Part shown: positions 1 to 8,511 of the stretch, one piece after another
Numbering within the stretch: position 1 is the stretch's first letter
How the letters are laid out: every line of letters starts with the position of its first letter
Assembly (NCBI GenBank): GCA_902168185.1
Contig: CABHOV010000046.1
Coordinates: 62,001-126,000, forward strand
DNA length: 64,000 nucleotides
Reading direction: 5' to 3'
Origin: an uncultured Bacteroides sp.
GTDB lineage: Bacteria > Bacteroidota > Bacteroidia > Cytophagales > Cyclobacteriaceae
Notes under the pieces: generated by a model
The model's input: only the letters and a program-made list of their open reading frames with translations
Told to the model about the DNA's origin: nothing
Databases searched by the model: none
Made by a program: the position numbers and the translations under genes

Positions 1-218
1 TCTTTACCGATAGCATAATGCTTATGCGCGGTGTGCCAGATTTTCCTTCCCTCCACAACGTAAAACAGATAATTATACTGGCTCCATAGATCAGCAAACC
101 GAGACTTCATAAGCCGCGCCTCCAGTGGACAATTAAAAACCGTGATCAATGAATCACTGCAATTAAATTGGCGATAGTAATTAGGCTGCTGTAAAACCCG
201 TTCGTAAAAATTTACCAT
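1..218 (-). CDS. AraC-family transcriptional regulator, N-terminal part only
   Basis: The minus strand is open from an ATG at 216-218 to the window edge, giving 72 codons. The start reads MVNFYERVLQQPNYYRQFNC, and further in are DLWSQYNYLFYVVEGRKIW and a HxxH-like TAHKHYAIGK. This is the look of the cupin sensor domain that precedes the helix-turn-helix in AraC regulators; the DNA-binding part lies outside the window. It is divergent from the methyltransferase at 500, so it could control that gene across the 281-bp gap, but I see no clear operator there. The family call rests only on the sensor domain. Confidence 0.6.
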   Translation of the reverse strand, partial: MVNFYERVLQQPNYYRQFNCSDSLITVFNCPLEARLMKSRFADLWSQYNYLFYVVEGRKIWHTAHKHYAIGK

Positions 219-499
219 ATACTTCTGCTGACTAAGTTACAAAATATCGTGAAAAGGAGGTTAATTCGTTGACGTAATTGGAAGCTGCGTCCAGCACCGA
301 ATGAACCGTTCAGTCATATCTCTGAGCCGTTAAGCAAAATCAGAAAAGCGAGAAGTAAGTAATTTTGACACTGGCGAAAACATAATTTATGTCCCGATGG
401 GACAACACCAGTAGAAATCAGCAAGGAGGAATTCAAGAACGTAGGACACTACCTCAATAAGACTGAAGTATAAACATATATACTATAAATTAAAAAAAG

Positions 500-1312
500 A
501 TGAATCCAAACAAACAATTATGGGAAAAAGGCGACTTCACACGCTTGGCGGAAACGATGCGCGATAGTGGTGTAGCTCTGGTAGCGAAACTCGGAGTCAC
601 GAAAGGTCTTCACGTTCTTGACCTTGGTTGTGGTGATGGCACTACGGCTATACCGGCAGCACACCTGGGTGCAAAAGTTTTAGGTGTAGATATAGCAAGC
701 AATCTTGTTCAGGCAGGAAACCTTCGGGCTAAAGCTGCTGGCCTTACCAACTGTACCTTTCAGGAAGGAGATGCCACGAATCTGCATGAGTTGAGCGATC
801 ATACTTTCGACCTGACGGTAAGTATATTCGGTGCCATGTTCGCTCCTAAACCTTTTGATGTAGCAAAGGAAATGGTTCGTGTTACCAAACCCGGTGGACG
901 AATTATTATGGGCAATTGGATTCCGGGAGACCCTACACTGGTCGCACAAATATTAAAGATCAGTTCTGCGTATACCCCTCCTCCTCCGGAAGGATTTGTC
1001 AGTCCGATGTTATGGGGAGTAGAGAGCCACGTTGTAGAGCGTTTTGGTAAGGCTGGTGTACCGAAGGAAAACATCTCCTGTCTTCCGGATACCTTTACAT
1101 TTAGCGCTCCTTTCTCCACGGCAGAGTTTGTGCAAAGGTTTAAAAATTACTACGGCCCCACCATGAATGCTTTCGATGCCGCAGAAAACAACGGCAAGGC
1201 TAGTGATCTGCAACGCGAATTGGAAGCATTATTTCAAAGTCAAAACAAAAACGGCAATGAAAACAGCTTGTCTATTCCTGCTACATTCTTTCGTGTAACC
1301 GTTACGCTTTGA
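500..1312 (+). CDS. Class I SAM-dependent methyltransferase
   Basis: A 270-residue soluble protein with the Rossmann methyltransferase signature. Motif I is VLDLGCGDGTTAIPAA (about residues 39-54), followed by the acidic end of strand 2 in GVDIAS, motif II-like FQEGDATNL, and the post-II region with PGGRIIMGNWIPGD. It uses S-adenosylmethionine; the substrate cannot be read from the sequence. The C-terminal half resembles UbiE/Methyltransf_11-type proteins that sit beside regulators in Bacteroidota. No signal peptide. The gene stands alone and ends at a large palindrome shared with the convergent TonB receptor. Confidence 0.85.
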   Translation: MNPNKQLWEKGDFTRLAETMRDSGVALVAKLGVTKGLHVLDLGCGDGTTAIPAAHLGAKVLGVDIASNLVQAGNLRAKAAGLTNCTFQEGDATNLHELSDHTFDLTVSIFGAMFAPKPFDVAKEMVRVTKPGGRIIMGNWIPGDPTLVAQILKISSAYTPPPPEGFVSPMLWGVESHVVERFGKAGVPKENISCLPDTFTFSAPFSTAEFVQRFKNYYGPTMNAFDAAENNGKASDLQRELEALFQSQNKNGNENSLSIPATFFRVTVTL

Positions 1313-1371
1313 TATATACCAGGTCACAGCTTTTGTTGCGGCTCTGGATGATGTCTTTATATTTCAATCCA

Positions 1372-1410
1372 TATTTTAAATGAATAGCCAATGGCTATTC
1401 ATTTAAAATA
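1372..1410. terminator. 39-bp perfect palindrome between convergent genes
   Basis: Two 19-nt arms (1372-1390 and 1392-1410) are exact reverse complements around one central A. The arms are AT-rich at the base and GC-rich only at the tip (ATAGCCA/TGGCTAT). It lies 59 bp after the methyltransferase stop and 84 bp after the convergent TonB-receptor stop. The flanking T and A runs make it a plausible bidirectional terminator. An operator is less likely, because no gene start is near. Confidence 0.6.
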
Positions 1411-1494
1411 GACCATTCACAGTTATCCAAATAACGGAAATCCGAACTGGCCTACCTATACCCTATATGATGAATGATACAACACAACCCAGCA

Positions 1495-4032
1495 CTATTT
1501 CATGCTGTATGTAACCGATGTATAATAGAACCCGCCTATAGACGGACCACCTAAGAATGAATAATAATACTGATTCAAAACGTTACTGCCGCCTACTTTT
1601 ACCGTCAGGTTTTTCATACGCTTCGAAACCTGCGCATCTAAAGTTTCATAAGCAGGCACGTTACCATTTACAAGAAACGATTGCCAGTAATAGTTACTCT
1701 GCCAGCGGTACGTTACATTAAAGCCAAAGTTCTTTACTATATTTTCGTTGCCGACAGAAGAATTTACAATCCATTCCGGTGTATTGAATCCATCCTCAAG
1801 CCCATCATTATTTGACTTTCTTTGCAGCTTGGCATACGTTAAATTTCCATTGAACTTGAATCCAGCAACGATGTTCCATCGAATGCCAACTCCTGCACCG
1901 AAGTTGTAGGCAACAGTCTTTGAATTCGTCCACATCCTATAGCGATCTTGTTTTCTTCTGTCGTTCAGGTAAAACGGTATAGAGTCTGCATCTATAGTCT
2001 TGGGTATATTCATCTCAACCTGGGCAATGAAATCTTTATAGCGATTAAAATAAAAATCAACGTCAACCTGTAAATCATCATCGAGGAAAAGACCCCGATA
2101 ACCAAACTCGACAGACCTGATTTGTTCCGGGGAAACGTACGAGTAATCATTCTTCACAAGAAGACCTTGGTTCTTTATAATAGCCTCGTTTTTTGAAAGT
2201 CCACTCTGGTTCACATCTGTGATGACTGCCGACTGAAATGCATCTATCGATGCGCGCTTGTAAGCGTTTTCAAATATACCATTGGACATTACGGGGAGAC
2301 CTCCAACTCGTTTGACGCCCCCACTGTTTACGTTAGAGAATGCTTCGAATATACTTGGAAACCGAAAACCATTTTGAAACGAGAATCGGAGGTGATGATC
2401 CTTCGACACTGAATAAACTGTCGTGAGGCGCGGATTCCATTTGACATCAAAGTATTCGTTCTTGTCCGCGCGAATGGTTATACCTATTTTTAATTTGTTT
2501 GTAAATGACTTGGAAGCTTGTAAGAATGCACCACTCTTCCCATAGGTTAAATTCTTTCCATCTGCTTCCGGATTAATGAAATAGTTTCCATCCGGAACAA
2601 TTATATACGTTCGATGATCGAAGCCTATGAGTATATCTATACCTGTTCTGCTGGCGAAACCATGAAGCAACGTGTTAGACAAATTCAGCTGACCTTCCGT
2701 ATGAACCATTTTTGATTTCACTCGCAACGCAGCACCATAGTCCCAGTTGTTGATGTCACGTAAAGAGCCAATCAGGTTATTGAATTCCGTTGTGCCGGGT
2801 ACAGGGCGACCTTGATCGCTAAACGCGCGGGCTGCATGATGCGCATCTGCTACGGATTGTCCCGATTGGATTGCATTATTGAAAGCACCTGTATACTCTG
2901 TAAACCATTGATCATCCTTCTTGAATGTGCGATCTATATTCTCCGCCATGGATCGCGCATTATAAGACTCGCCTGTATTCTCTATATTCACGTAAGCAAG
3001 CAACTGCACAGATTTATTCTTAAATGCTAAACCATGTTGCTGCAAGCGATAATCTTCAAGCCTGAACCGGTTTGATCGCTGATAGATATTATCAAGGTTG
3101 GCAACCCGGTACGTATATATTAACCTGCTTCTAGGAGTGAATAAATAATGTATAGCGGCATCTGCCTTTATATTTTTAATGCCATAGTCAACAACTTCTC
3201 TTTCATAGTAACCCGTTCGCGCTACAACATAATTTTTGTCATTTAGGGATAAGGTTCTTCTGTTTGAAGACTCATTTCCATAGGAGTTTACCGGATCTAT
3301 AGCAGGATTGTCATTACCGAAAAGTGCTGTGCTTCGGTTTCCATTTCCGTTCAGATCTGATGTGTTGTTGGCAATCCAATCTGTACCGTCTGTAAATGTA
3401 CCGTTAAGCCTGAATGCCAGCTTATCCTTTACTACATGCGCCCATCGTATACTGGTTTCTGAAAACATCTTAGCTCCTCCCTCTTCCCGAATACGATTCA
3501 CACCTAATTTTTGCTGCACACTAATGCCCTTGCTTTCGAAAGGATCCTTCGTAATAAAATTTGCAAGGCCATTGATAGCATTCATACCATACAGCGCGGA
3601 TGCCGTTCCCGGAATAATCTCGACTGTATTAATATCAAGATCACTTGGACCGAGCATGTTGGCAACGGGAGTACCTAAATGCGGGGCCTGATTATCCATG
3701 CCGTCAACCATCTGTACAAAGCGCACGTTGGTTGTATTACCAAAACCTCTCGTATTAATAACCTTGAAACCAAGGCTCGGCACCAGCATCTGAACCCCTT
3801 TAATATTCTCGAGTGCATCAAAGAATGAGGGTGCAGGCGATTGATACATCATCCGGCTGTTAACTTTCTCAATCGATATTGGAGATTTACTTAAATCTTC
3901 CTCAAGCCTGGATGCGGTAACGACAACATCATTCAATTGGACAGCCTTTACACTGTCAGCTTTCTGTTCCTGGGCAAACAGCGGGAACTGTATAGATAGG
4001 GCAAAAAGTATTTGTGTAAATATTCTAATCAT
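1495..4032 (-). CDS. TonB-dependent outer-membrane receptor, probably molybdate/tungstate linked
   Basis: An 845-residue receptor with a signal peptide (MIRIFTQILFALSIQFPLFA then QEQK), a plug domain starting near LNDVVVTASRLEE, the plug motifs NTRGFGNTTNVRFVQMVDG and EIIPGTASALYGMNAINGLANF, a long beta-barrel, and a C-terminal aromatic strand ending SVTYSMK. It would import a scarce ligand across the outer membrane using TonB energy. The ligand is inferred from context: a ModE-type regulator is encoded just upstream on the same strand, and a Mo-box-like palindrome at 4033-4056 abuts this start codon. No modABC genes are in the window, so the molybdate link is inference. Confidence 0.85.
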   Translation of the reverse strand: MIRIFTQILFALSIQFPLFAQEQKADSVKAVQLNDVVVTASRLEEDLSKSPISIEKVNSRMMYQSPAPSFFDALENIKGVQMLVPSLGFKVINTRGFGNTTNVRFVQMVDGMDNQAPHLGTPVANMLGPSDLDINTVEIIPGTASALYGMNAINGLANFITKDPFESKGISVQQKLGVNRIREEGGAKMFSETSIRWAHVVKDKLAFRLNGTFTDGTDWIANNTSDLNGNGNRSTALFGNDNPAIDPVNSYGNESSNRRTLSLNDKNYVVARTGYYEREVVDYGIKNIKADAAIHYLFTPRSRLIYTYRVANLDNIYQRSNRFRLEDYRLQQHGLAFKNKSVQLLAYVNIENTGESYNARSMAENIDRTFKKDDQWFTEYTGAFNNAIQSGQSVADAHHAARAFSDQGRPVPGTTEFNNLIGSLRDINNWDYGAALRVKSKMVHTEGQLNLSNTLLHGFASRTGIDILIGFDHRTYIIVPDGNYFINPEADGKNLTYGKSGAFLQASKSFTNKLKIGITIRADKNEYFDVKWNPRLTTVYSVSKDHHLRFSFQNGFRFPSIFEAFSNVNSGGVKRVGGLPVMSNGIFENAYKRASIDAFQSAVITDVNQSGLSKNEAIIKNQGLLVKNDYSYVSPEQIRSVEFGYRGLFLDDDLQVDVDFYFNRYKDFIAQVEMNIPKTIDADSIPFYLNDRRKQDRYRMWTNSKTVAYNFGAGVGIRWNIVAGFKFNGNLTYAKLQRKSNNDGLEDGFNTPEWIVNSSVGNENIVKNFGFNVTYRWQSNYYWQSFLVNGNVPAYETLDAQVSKRMKNLTVKVGGSNVLNQYYYSFLGGPSIGGFYYTSVTYSMK

Positions 4033-4056
4033 CGTTATGTATTACTATACATAACG
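4033..4056. promoter_or_regulatory. Mo-box-like inverted repeat (ModE operator candidate)
   Basis: CGTTATGTAT, then TACT, then ATACATAACG: 10-nt arms that are perfect reverse complements. The first base of the repeat touches the TonB-receptor start codon (CAT at 4030-4032). ModE operators in proteobacteria are inverted repeats built around CGnTATA/TATAnCG, so the fit to the ModE-like protein encoded 42 bp away is close. A repressor bound here would block expression of the receptor. The site is seen directly; the binding partner is inferred. Confidence 0.6.
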
Positions 4057-4097
4057 CAAATATAGAAGGAATTCTGCGCGATGTTTAATAATGCAGA

Positions 4098-4445
4098 CTA
4101 TATCAGATCAAGGAAGGCTTTCTCCTTTTCAACAACCGTGTTAATACGACCAACGATTTTTAGGTAGGCCTTTATAACCGCTTTGCCAACGGGTGTTACT
4201 TCTGCTCCCCCGCCTTTCTCTCCCCCTGGTTTTGCGATCACATATGCGGATTTTCCGTACTCATTCATCTCCGTAACCATAGCCCACGCTTTTTTGTAGG
4301 ACATCCCCATCGACTTTGCTGCTTTTGAAATGGACCCGGTTTGATCGATCAGTTGCAATAACTCCGCACGTCCCGGTCCAAAGAATTTTTCATTGTTAAC
4401 ATCAATCCAAAGTCGGAAACGAAACTGCTTATTTGCTTTTGCCAT
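4098..4445 (-). CDS. ModE-type winged-helix regulator (DNA-binding domain only)
   Basis: A 115-residue protein matching the N-terminal winged helix of ModE/LysR-like regulators: FFGPGRAELLQLIDQTGSIS, then KAAKSMGMSYKKAWAMV as recognition helix, and the basic wing GGEKGGGAEVTPVGKAVIKAY. In E. coli ModE this is followed by two molybdate-binding (MOP/TOBE) domains; here the protein ends after the HTH, as is common for ModE-like HTH proteins outside Enterobacteria. It may therefore sense through a partner or not at all. It probably shares a transcript with the TonB receptor downstream, with the Mo-box-like palindrome between them. Confidence 0.8.
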   Translation of the reverse strand: MAKANKQFRFRLWIDVNNEKFFGPGRAELLQLIDQTGSISKAAKSMGMSYKKAWAMVTEMNEYGKSAYVIAKPGGEKGGGAEVTPVGKAVIKAYLKIVGRINTVVEKEKAFLDLI

Positions 4446-4652
4446 ATTTCTGAAAATTGTGCTCTGCTTAATAATTCCTGTTTTCTATGAGCATTGCATG
4501 AACCCATAGAATCATTTAAAGAACTTCAAGTATAAGGTATATATCCATGAAAAGTATAGCGGAATTAAATATTATTGAAACCTTTTCCCCAAATGGGTAA
4601 TTGCGCTATATGCCTGATCGTAGTTGCTTTGCTATTCGTTAAAAGATCCCCT

Positions 4653-5498
4653 ATGAAAATTCCTGTATACTTCTTTTTTACCCTGCCCGTGCTTTTATCT
4701 CTCTCTTGTAAAGATGATGACGATAAGAATCCGCCCCATGCAACTACAGCATGTATACTTCAAAATGAGGCTACAACCTTGTCCGGAAATGAAGCTTCCT
4801 GGACCTATGAATACAACGCTGATGGAAGTATATTCCGCATCAAGAGATTTAATGGATTTGGAAATCTGAGCCATACGCGAGATATCGCTAGTGGCCAGAC
4901 CGTAAATTACAACGTTTCATCATCAGCGGTCGTTCCGATCACAGAAGTATATAATTATACCGGAGGCAATCTGCATCCAACCAAGGTAGACTTGTCTATT
5001 ACGATTGGAACTGAAACGCAAGTGAATTACAAGAGCTTCTTCTTTTTCTACGACTCAAAAGATCGTCTGTACCTGGTTGGTGAACAGACCGATTATATCA
5101 ATGGTGATCTCGAGTGGGATCTGCACATAACCTATAACGATCAGGACAATGTCACCAGTCTGTATTATGAGATTACTACCGGAACAGCAGGCACTGGCTC
5201 TATCGTACATGTTAAAGCTTATGACAGTAATCCAACGCCCTTTGCAGGAATACCAAACTGGAAATTTCTGATGAATAACTTTGCATGGGACAATTATGAT
5301 CCGGAACCTATATTGACAGCCTTGAGTAAAAATAATCCATTAGACTATGCACTCAACGAAGGCAATCCCGCCGCTTACTTTCGTACCATGACCTACGAGT
5401 ATAATGAAGGCGGCTTCCCGGTGAAACGTACCAATACAAATAAGAACGCATCAGGGGAATATACTTTCATACAGACCTATAGCTATAGCTGTAAGTAA
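4653..5498 (+). CDS. Surface-exposed lipoprotein of unknown function
   Basis: The likely start is the ATG at 4653 (MKIPVYFFFTLPVLLSLSC), not the in-frame ATG at 4575, because it places a lipobox (LSLSC) at the correct distance. The residues after Cys, KDDDDKN, fit the lysine-plus-acidic export signal that sends Bacteroidota lipoproteins to the cell surface. The 281-residue mature part has YD-like segments (WTYEYNADGSI, ITYNDQDNV, MTYEYNEGGF) as in DUF4595-type proteins. I do not recognise a catalytic motif. It stands alone. Confidence 0.75.
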   Translation: MKIPVYFFFTLPVLLSLSCKDDDDKNPPHATTACILQNEATTLSGNEASWTYEYNADGSIFRIKRFNGFGNLSHTRDIASGQTVNYNVSSSAVVPITEVYNYTGGNLHPTKVDLSITIGTETQVNYKSFFFFYDSKDRLYLVGEQTDYINGDLEWDLHITYNDQDNVTSLYYEITTGTAGTGSIVHVKAYDSNPTPFAGIPNWKFLMNNFAWDNYDPEPILTALSKNNPLDYALNEGNPAAYFRTMTYEYNEGGFPVKRTNTNKNASGEYTFIQTYSYSCK

Positions 5499-5560
5499 AA
5501 TGATCGCTACCTCCTGGAAATAAAGTGGCCAAGATAATCGAATGTCCGATACAAAATTCA

Positions 5561-5637
5561 ATTGTCTAATCCACGCACGACTTTGTCCGGTTCCTATAGA
5601 AACACCTCAGACGCTCAACCGTTTTAGAACACTTTTG
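5561..5637 (+). promoter_or_regulatory. Putative LytTR-type direct repeat and promoter of the doxX-like gene
   Basis: Two TTGTC half-sites start at 5562 and 5583, exactly 21 bp apart (two helix turns), inside ATTGTCTAA and TTTGTCC. A -7-like element (ACTTTTG) ends at 5637, and the gene starts at 5667. The same arrangement recurs at 7273-7349. LytTR regulators bind direct repeats about two turns apart, and a LytTR gene lies at 10147, so that regulator is a reasonable candidate. Confidence 0.5.
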
Positions 5638-5666
5638 TTGATCTAATAACTAAAACGATCGAGAAC

Positions 5667-6095
5667 ATGAACTTAAAAACAACAAAAGGAATCTATTGGA
5701 CAGGCGCAGCATTAACCTCTTTATGGTTCGGAGCAAGTGGTATTTTTGAGCTCACCACAAACCCAATCGTATGGGATATCACTGTAAAACTGGGATATCC
5801 ACCGCACTTCATATATATACTGGGAGTTGCCAAACTTTCCGGAATTGCGGTTCTTCTTACACCGGGCAAATTGCTCAGATTAAAAGAATGGGTGTTCGCA
5901 GGGATATTCTTCGACATTGCATTTGCATTCTTCTCCAAACTCAGTGTAATCGGGATCGCTGCAACAGCCGATGCCGTTGTAGCATTTACTATGGTAACAG
6001 TGACCTATATCATGTTCAGGAGGCTATATCCCGCACAGTATACCGTTGCCACCTCAGATCTCAACGCGAACCAGTTATCTGCAAAAGCTGCCTAG
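5667..6095 (+). CDS. DoxX-like integral membrane protein
   Basis: A 142-residue protein with four hydrophobic segments (about residues 8-28, 47-64, 76-93 and 100-118), the arrangement of DoxX-like family proteins. The motif GYPPHFIYILGVAKLSGIAVLL around the second helix is typical. DoxX family members are inner-membrane proteins often found with peroxide or thiol stress genes; their reaction is mostly unknown. Here the promoter box is shared with the hydrolase/Ohr operon downstream, which supports a stress role. A strong terminator follows at 6119. Confidence 0.8.
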   Translation: MNLKTTKGIYWTGAALTSLWFGASGIFELTTNPIVWDITVKLGYPPHFIYILGVAKLSGIAVLLTPGKLLRLKEWVFAGIFFDIAFAFFSKLSVIGIAATADAVVAFTMVTVTYIMFRRLYPAQYTVATSDLNANQLSAKAA

Positions 6096-6118
6096 TTTCT
6101 TAGTAGGTAAGGTTATAT

Positions 6119-6165
6119 AGCACGTCTCCGAGTTATTGAAATGACTCGGAGACGTGCTTTTATTT
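6119..6165. terminator. Strong hairpin terminator between convergent genes
   Basis: A perfect 15-bp stem (AGCACGTCTCCGAGT with its complement at 6144-6158), a 10-nt loop, and then TTTATTTT. It ends the doxX-like transcript and, read from the other strand, can also stop the DUF1223 transcript. Confidence 0.85.
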
Positions 6166-6195
6166 TCAGACTACTATACAATTACAAAACGTTGC

Positions 6196-6987
6196 TTATT
6201 CAACATTCTCCATAGGAAGAAATGCAGCGCGTGCTCCTCCATTGATAACACCTGTCGCAGTATTTTGCAATATTCCAATGACCTCCCACTCTGCAGTGTT
6301 GAACGCCTGCGGAAGGTTGATCTTCTGAACACCTTTTCCTCCGGACGCAAGATCGAAAGTATAAAACTGGTGTACGATCTGTATGTGGGATAGTATACGT
6401 CCTTTATTCTCGCCACGCTTTACGTTGGTCTGAGCATTTTTTTTCACCAGCGCCAATATCAATTGCTCTGAGCCTCTGCTGCCTGAAACCTGATAGCGAA
6501 CCTCTATATACTCCGATTGCTGTCGTGCTTGTATATATAGTTGCGTTGACGAAGGAGTTGCCAGGCGGTTATTAATTGCATTATTGATTGCAGCAGCATC
6601 TGATCCTACAAACTCTGCACTTCCATTGATAATAAGTTGTGGTGTATATATTTGGCCTGCAAAATGTTTACTGTATTCATATTGTCTCTTTGTAAATGCA
6701 GGATCACTAAAGGGGTCTTTCCAGCCGAGGCGATTCCAATAATCAATGTGATAGGAAAGTATGTAGATAGATTTATTCGCAGAGGTCTTTTGAATGCGTG
6801 CGAGAAGTTCATCTGCAGCAGGGCAACTCGAACATCCCTCGGAAGTGAACAATTCGAGTACAGCAAACCCGCCAGGTTTATCTTGATCTACTTTGAGATT
6901 CTGATCAACGCGTTGGCCTACTAAAATTGATGAACAGAATACAAGTCCTGTGACAAAAGTGATCGCTATGATTTTTAATGTTTTCAT
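6196..6987 (-). CDS. DUF1223 family secreted thioredoxin-like protein
   Basis: A 263-residue protein with an N-terminal signal peptide (MKTLKIIAITFVTGLVFCSS). The mature domain starts with AVLELFTSEGCSSCPAADEL, holding the CxxC motif of DUF1223 (thioredoxin-like fold), followed by ILSYHIDYWNRLGWKDPFSD and YTPQLIINGSAEFVGSD, both diagnostic of the family. It is probably a periplasmic redox protein; no substrate is established for the family. It stands alone, with a terminator shared with the doxX-like gene. Confidence 0.85.
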   Translation of the reverse strand: MKTLKIIAITFVTGLVFCSSILVGQRVDQNLKVDQDKPGGFAVLELFTSEGCSSCPAADELLARIQKTSANKSIYILSYHIDYWNRLGWKDPFSDPAFTKRQYEYSKHFAGQIYTPQLIINGSAEFVGSDAAAINNAINNRLATPSSTQLYIQARQQSEYIEVRYQVSGSRGSEQLILALVKKNAQTNVKRGENKGRILSHIQIVHQFYTFDLASGGKGVQKINLPQAFNTAEWEVIGILQNTATGVINGGARAAFLPMENVE

Positions 6988-7009
6988 TTTCTTTTGATTG
7001 TTTGTTTCT

Positions 7010-7017
7010 CAAAAGTA
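7010..7017 (-). promoter_or_regulatory. Bacteroidota -7 promoter element for the DUF1223 gene
   Basis: On the minus strand this reads TACTTTTG, an exact TAnnTTTG match, 22 bp before the start codon at 6987. I see no clean TTTG at the -33 position, so the assignment is tentative. Confidence 0.4.
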
Positions 7018-7100
7018 TCGACGACATATAAAGGGAGTAACTGAAAAAGTGCCCGGCCAGACATATAGGGTTGCCAACCTGGAACAATTGCCTGCGAAGA

Positions 7101-7172
7101 CTACAAACTTATTCTGCCATCCATCAGAAGTTCAACACCTGTGATGAACGATGATTTCTTCACTCCCACTGT
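7101..7172 (-). pseudogene. 3' remnant of a short-chain dehydrogenase (SDR) gene
   Basis: The minus strand reads KKSSFITGVELLMDGRISL then a TAG stop at 7101-7103. The segment SSFITGVELxxDG is the standard C-terminal end of classical SDR proteins. Upstream in this frame a stop codon follows within about 15 codons and the rest of the gene is missing. It is a small decayed fragment, probably left from a deletion. Confidence 0.5.
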
Positions 7173-7272
7173 GAGTACTACAATTCATGTAGCGATATAA
7201 TTCCGGAGACGATCTCGATGGGGATAAATCACAGGAAACCTATAAAAAGATCTGACTAACTCACGCCTGGGA

Positions 7273-7349
7273 ATTGTCTAACTGAGGGACAAGTTTGTCC
7301 AGATGCCCCCTGATTTGATATCCTGACGCATATCGTGACCGTTACTTTG
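7273..7349 (+). promoter_or_regulatory. Second copy of the 21-bp direct-repeat promoter, before the hydrolase-ohr operon
   Basis: TTGTC half-sites start at 7274 and 7295, again 21 bp apart, in ATTGTCTAA and TTTGTCC, with a 12-bp gap between these words as at 5561. A -7-like element (TTACTTTG) ends at 7349, the same distance (56 bp) from the second box as at the doxX-like gene. This places the transcript start after 7349 and so rules out the in-frame ATG at 7335 as the hydrolase start. Confidence 0.5.
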
Positions 7350-7415
7350 ACATGTCATCCAGGCGAACTCGCACCTGAAAGGCAAAAACAGACTAACAAA
7401 AACATCACGGTATTT

Positions 7416-8477
7416 ATGAACCCCGACACAACATCCCTCCATCGCTTTTTTACCCTCATGGCCCTTTCATTTATACTTTCTGGATGGGCCGGTATCACCC
7501 CGGTAAAAGCCGGAAGGAAAGTCTCCTCGTATCACGACTATATATATACCTATACCGATAAAAATCCTGATTCATCTTTCAATCAGATCAAACAAATCCG
7601 GGCAGGAGTACTCAACGTTGGCTATGCCGAAGTTGGTCCCGCGCATGGACAACCTGTGATCTTGCTTCATGGATGGCCTTACGACATTCGTGCTTACAAA
7701 GAAGTATCTGCTTTATTAGCAGTGAAGGGTTACAGGGTTATTGTCCCGTACTTACGCGGGCACGGCACTACGCGTTTTATTTCCAGAGAAACGAAACGCA
7801 ATGCACAACAATCAGCTTTAGCTGCAGACATCATCGCGCTCATGGACGCATTGAAAATAGACAAAGCTATAATTGGTGGCTTTGACTGGGGAGCGCGCAC
7901 TGCAAACATCATGGCTGCACTGTGGCCTGAGCGTTGCCTGGCACTTGTATCGGTAAGTGGCTACTTAATCGGAAGTCAACAAGCCAATAAAGCACCGCTG
8001 TCGCCTACAGCAGAACTTGCCTGGTGGTATCAATTTTACTTTGCTACAGAGCGTGGTTGCGCGGGGTATGAAGCCAACACGAGCGACTTTGCAAAACTCA
8101 TTTGGAAAACCGCTTCACCGCAGTGGAAATTTGACGATGCTATATTTCACGAATCTGCCGCAGCATTTAATAATTCGGACCATGTCGCTATCGTAATTCA
8201 TAATTATCGCTGGCGCCTGGGGCTTGCTGAAGGTGAACAGAAGTACGATCAGTTTGAAAAACAATTAGCAGCAGCACCCGTCATTACAGTTCCTACGGTG
8301 ACACTCGAAGGTGACTCCAACGGTGCTCCGCACCCTGCCCCTTCCACGTATGCTTCAAAATTTAAAGGCAAGTATATACATCACACTATTACGGGAGGTG
8401 TAGGACACAACCTTCCGCAAGAAGCGCCAGAAGCTTTCGCCGATGCTGTCATCGAAGCTGAATCTTTTACAAAATGA
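7416..8477 (+). CDS. Secreted alpha/beta hydrolase, epoxide-hydrolase-like
   Basis: The start at 7416 gives a signal peptide ending near TPVKAG; an in-frame ATG at 7335 lies upstream of the predicted transcript start. The 353-residue protein shows the alpha/beta-hydrolase oxyanion motif HGWP, the nucleophile elbow GGFDWGA with Asp as nucleophile (as in epoxide hydrolases and haloalkane dehalogenases, rather than Ser), and the catalytic His in GGVGHNLPQEAPE. Asp plus His predicts attack on an epoxide or carbon-halogen bond; the natural substrate is unknown. It is followed 34 bp later by an ohr gene, probably in one transcript. Confidence 0.8.
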   Translation: MNPDTTSLHRFFTLMALSFILSGWAGITPVKAGRKVSSYHDYIYTYTDKNPDSSFNQIKQIRAGVLNVGYAEVGPAHGQPVILLHGWPYDIRAYKEVSALLAVKGYRVIVPYLRGHGTTRFISRETKRNAQQSALAADIIALMDALKIDKAIIGGFDWGARTANIMAALWPERCLALVSVSGYLIGSQQANKAPLSPTAELAWWYQFYFATERGCAGYEANTSDFAKLIWKTASPQWKFDDAIFHESAAAFNNSDHVAIVIHNYRWRLGLAEGEQKYDQFEKQLAAAPVITVPTVTLEGDSNGAPHPAPSTYASKFKGKYIHHTITGGVGHNLPQEAPEAFADAVIEAESFTK

Positions 8478-8511
8478 GAACAATAAATTTTTAACTATAA
8501 ATTTTAATACA

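Noticed and set aside
7335-7415. Upstream in-frame start of the alpha/beta hydrolase
   Set aside because: It lies before the predicted -7 element ending at 7349, and the start at 7416 gives a proper signal peptide.
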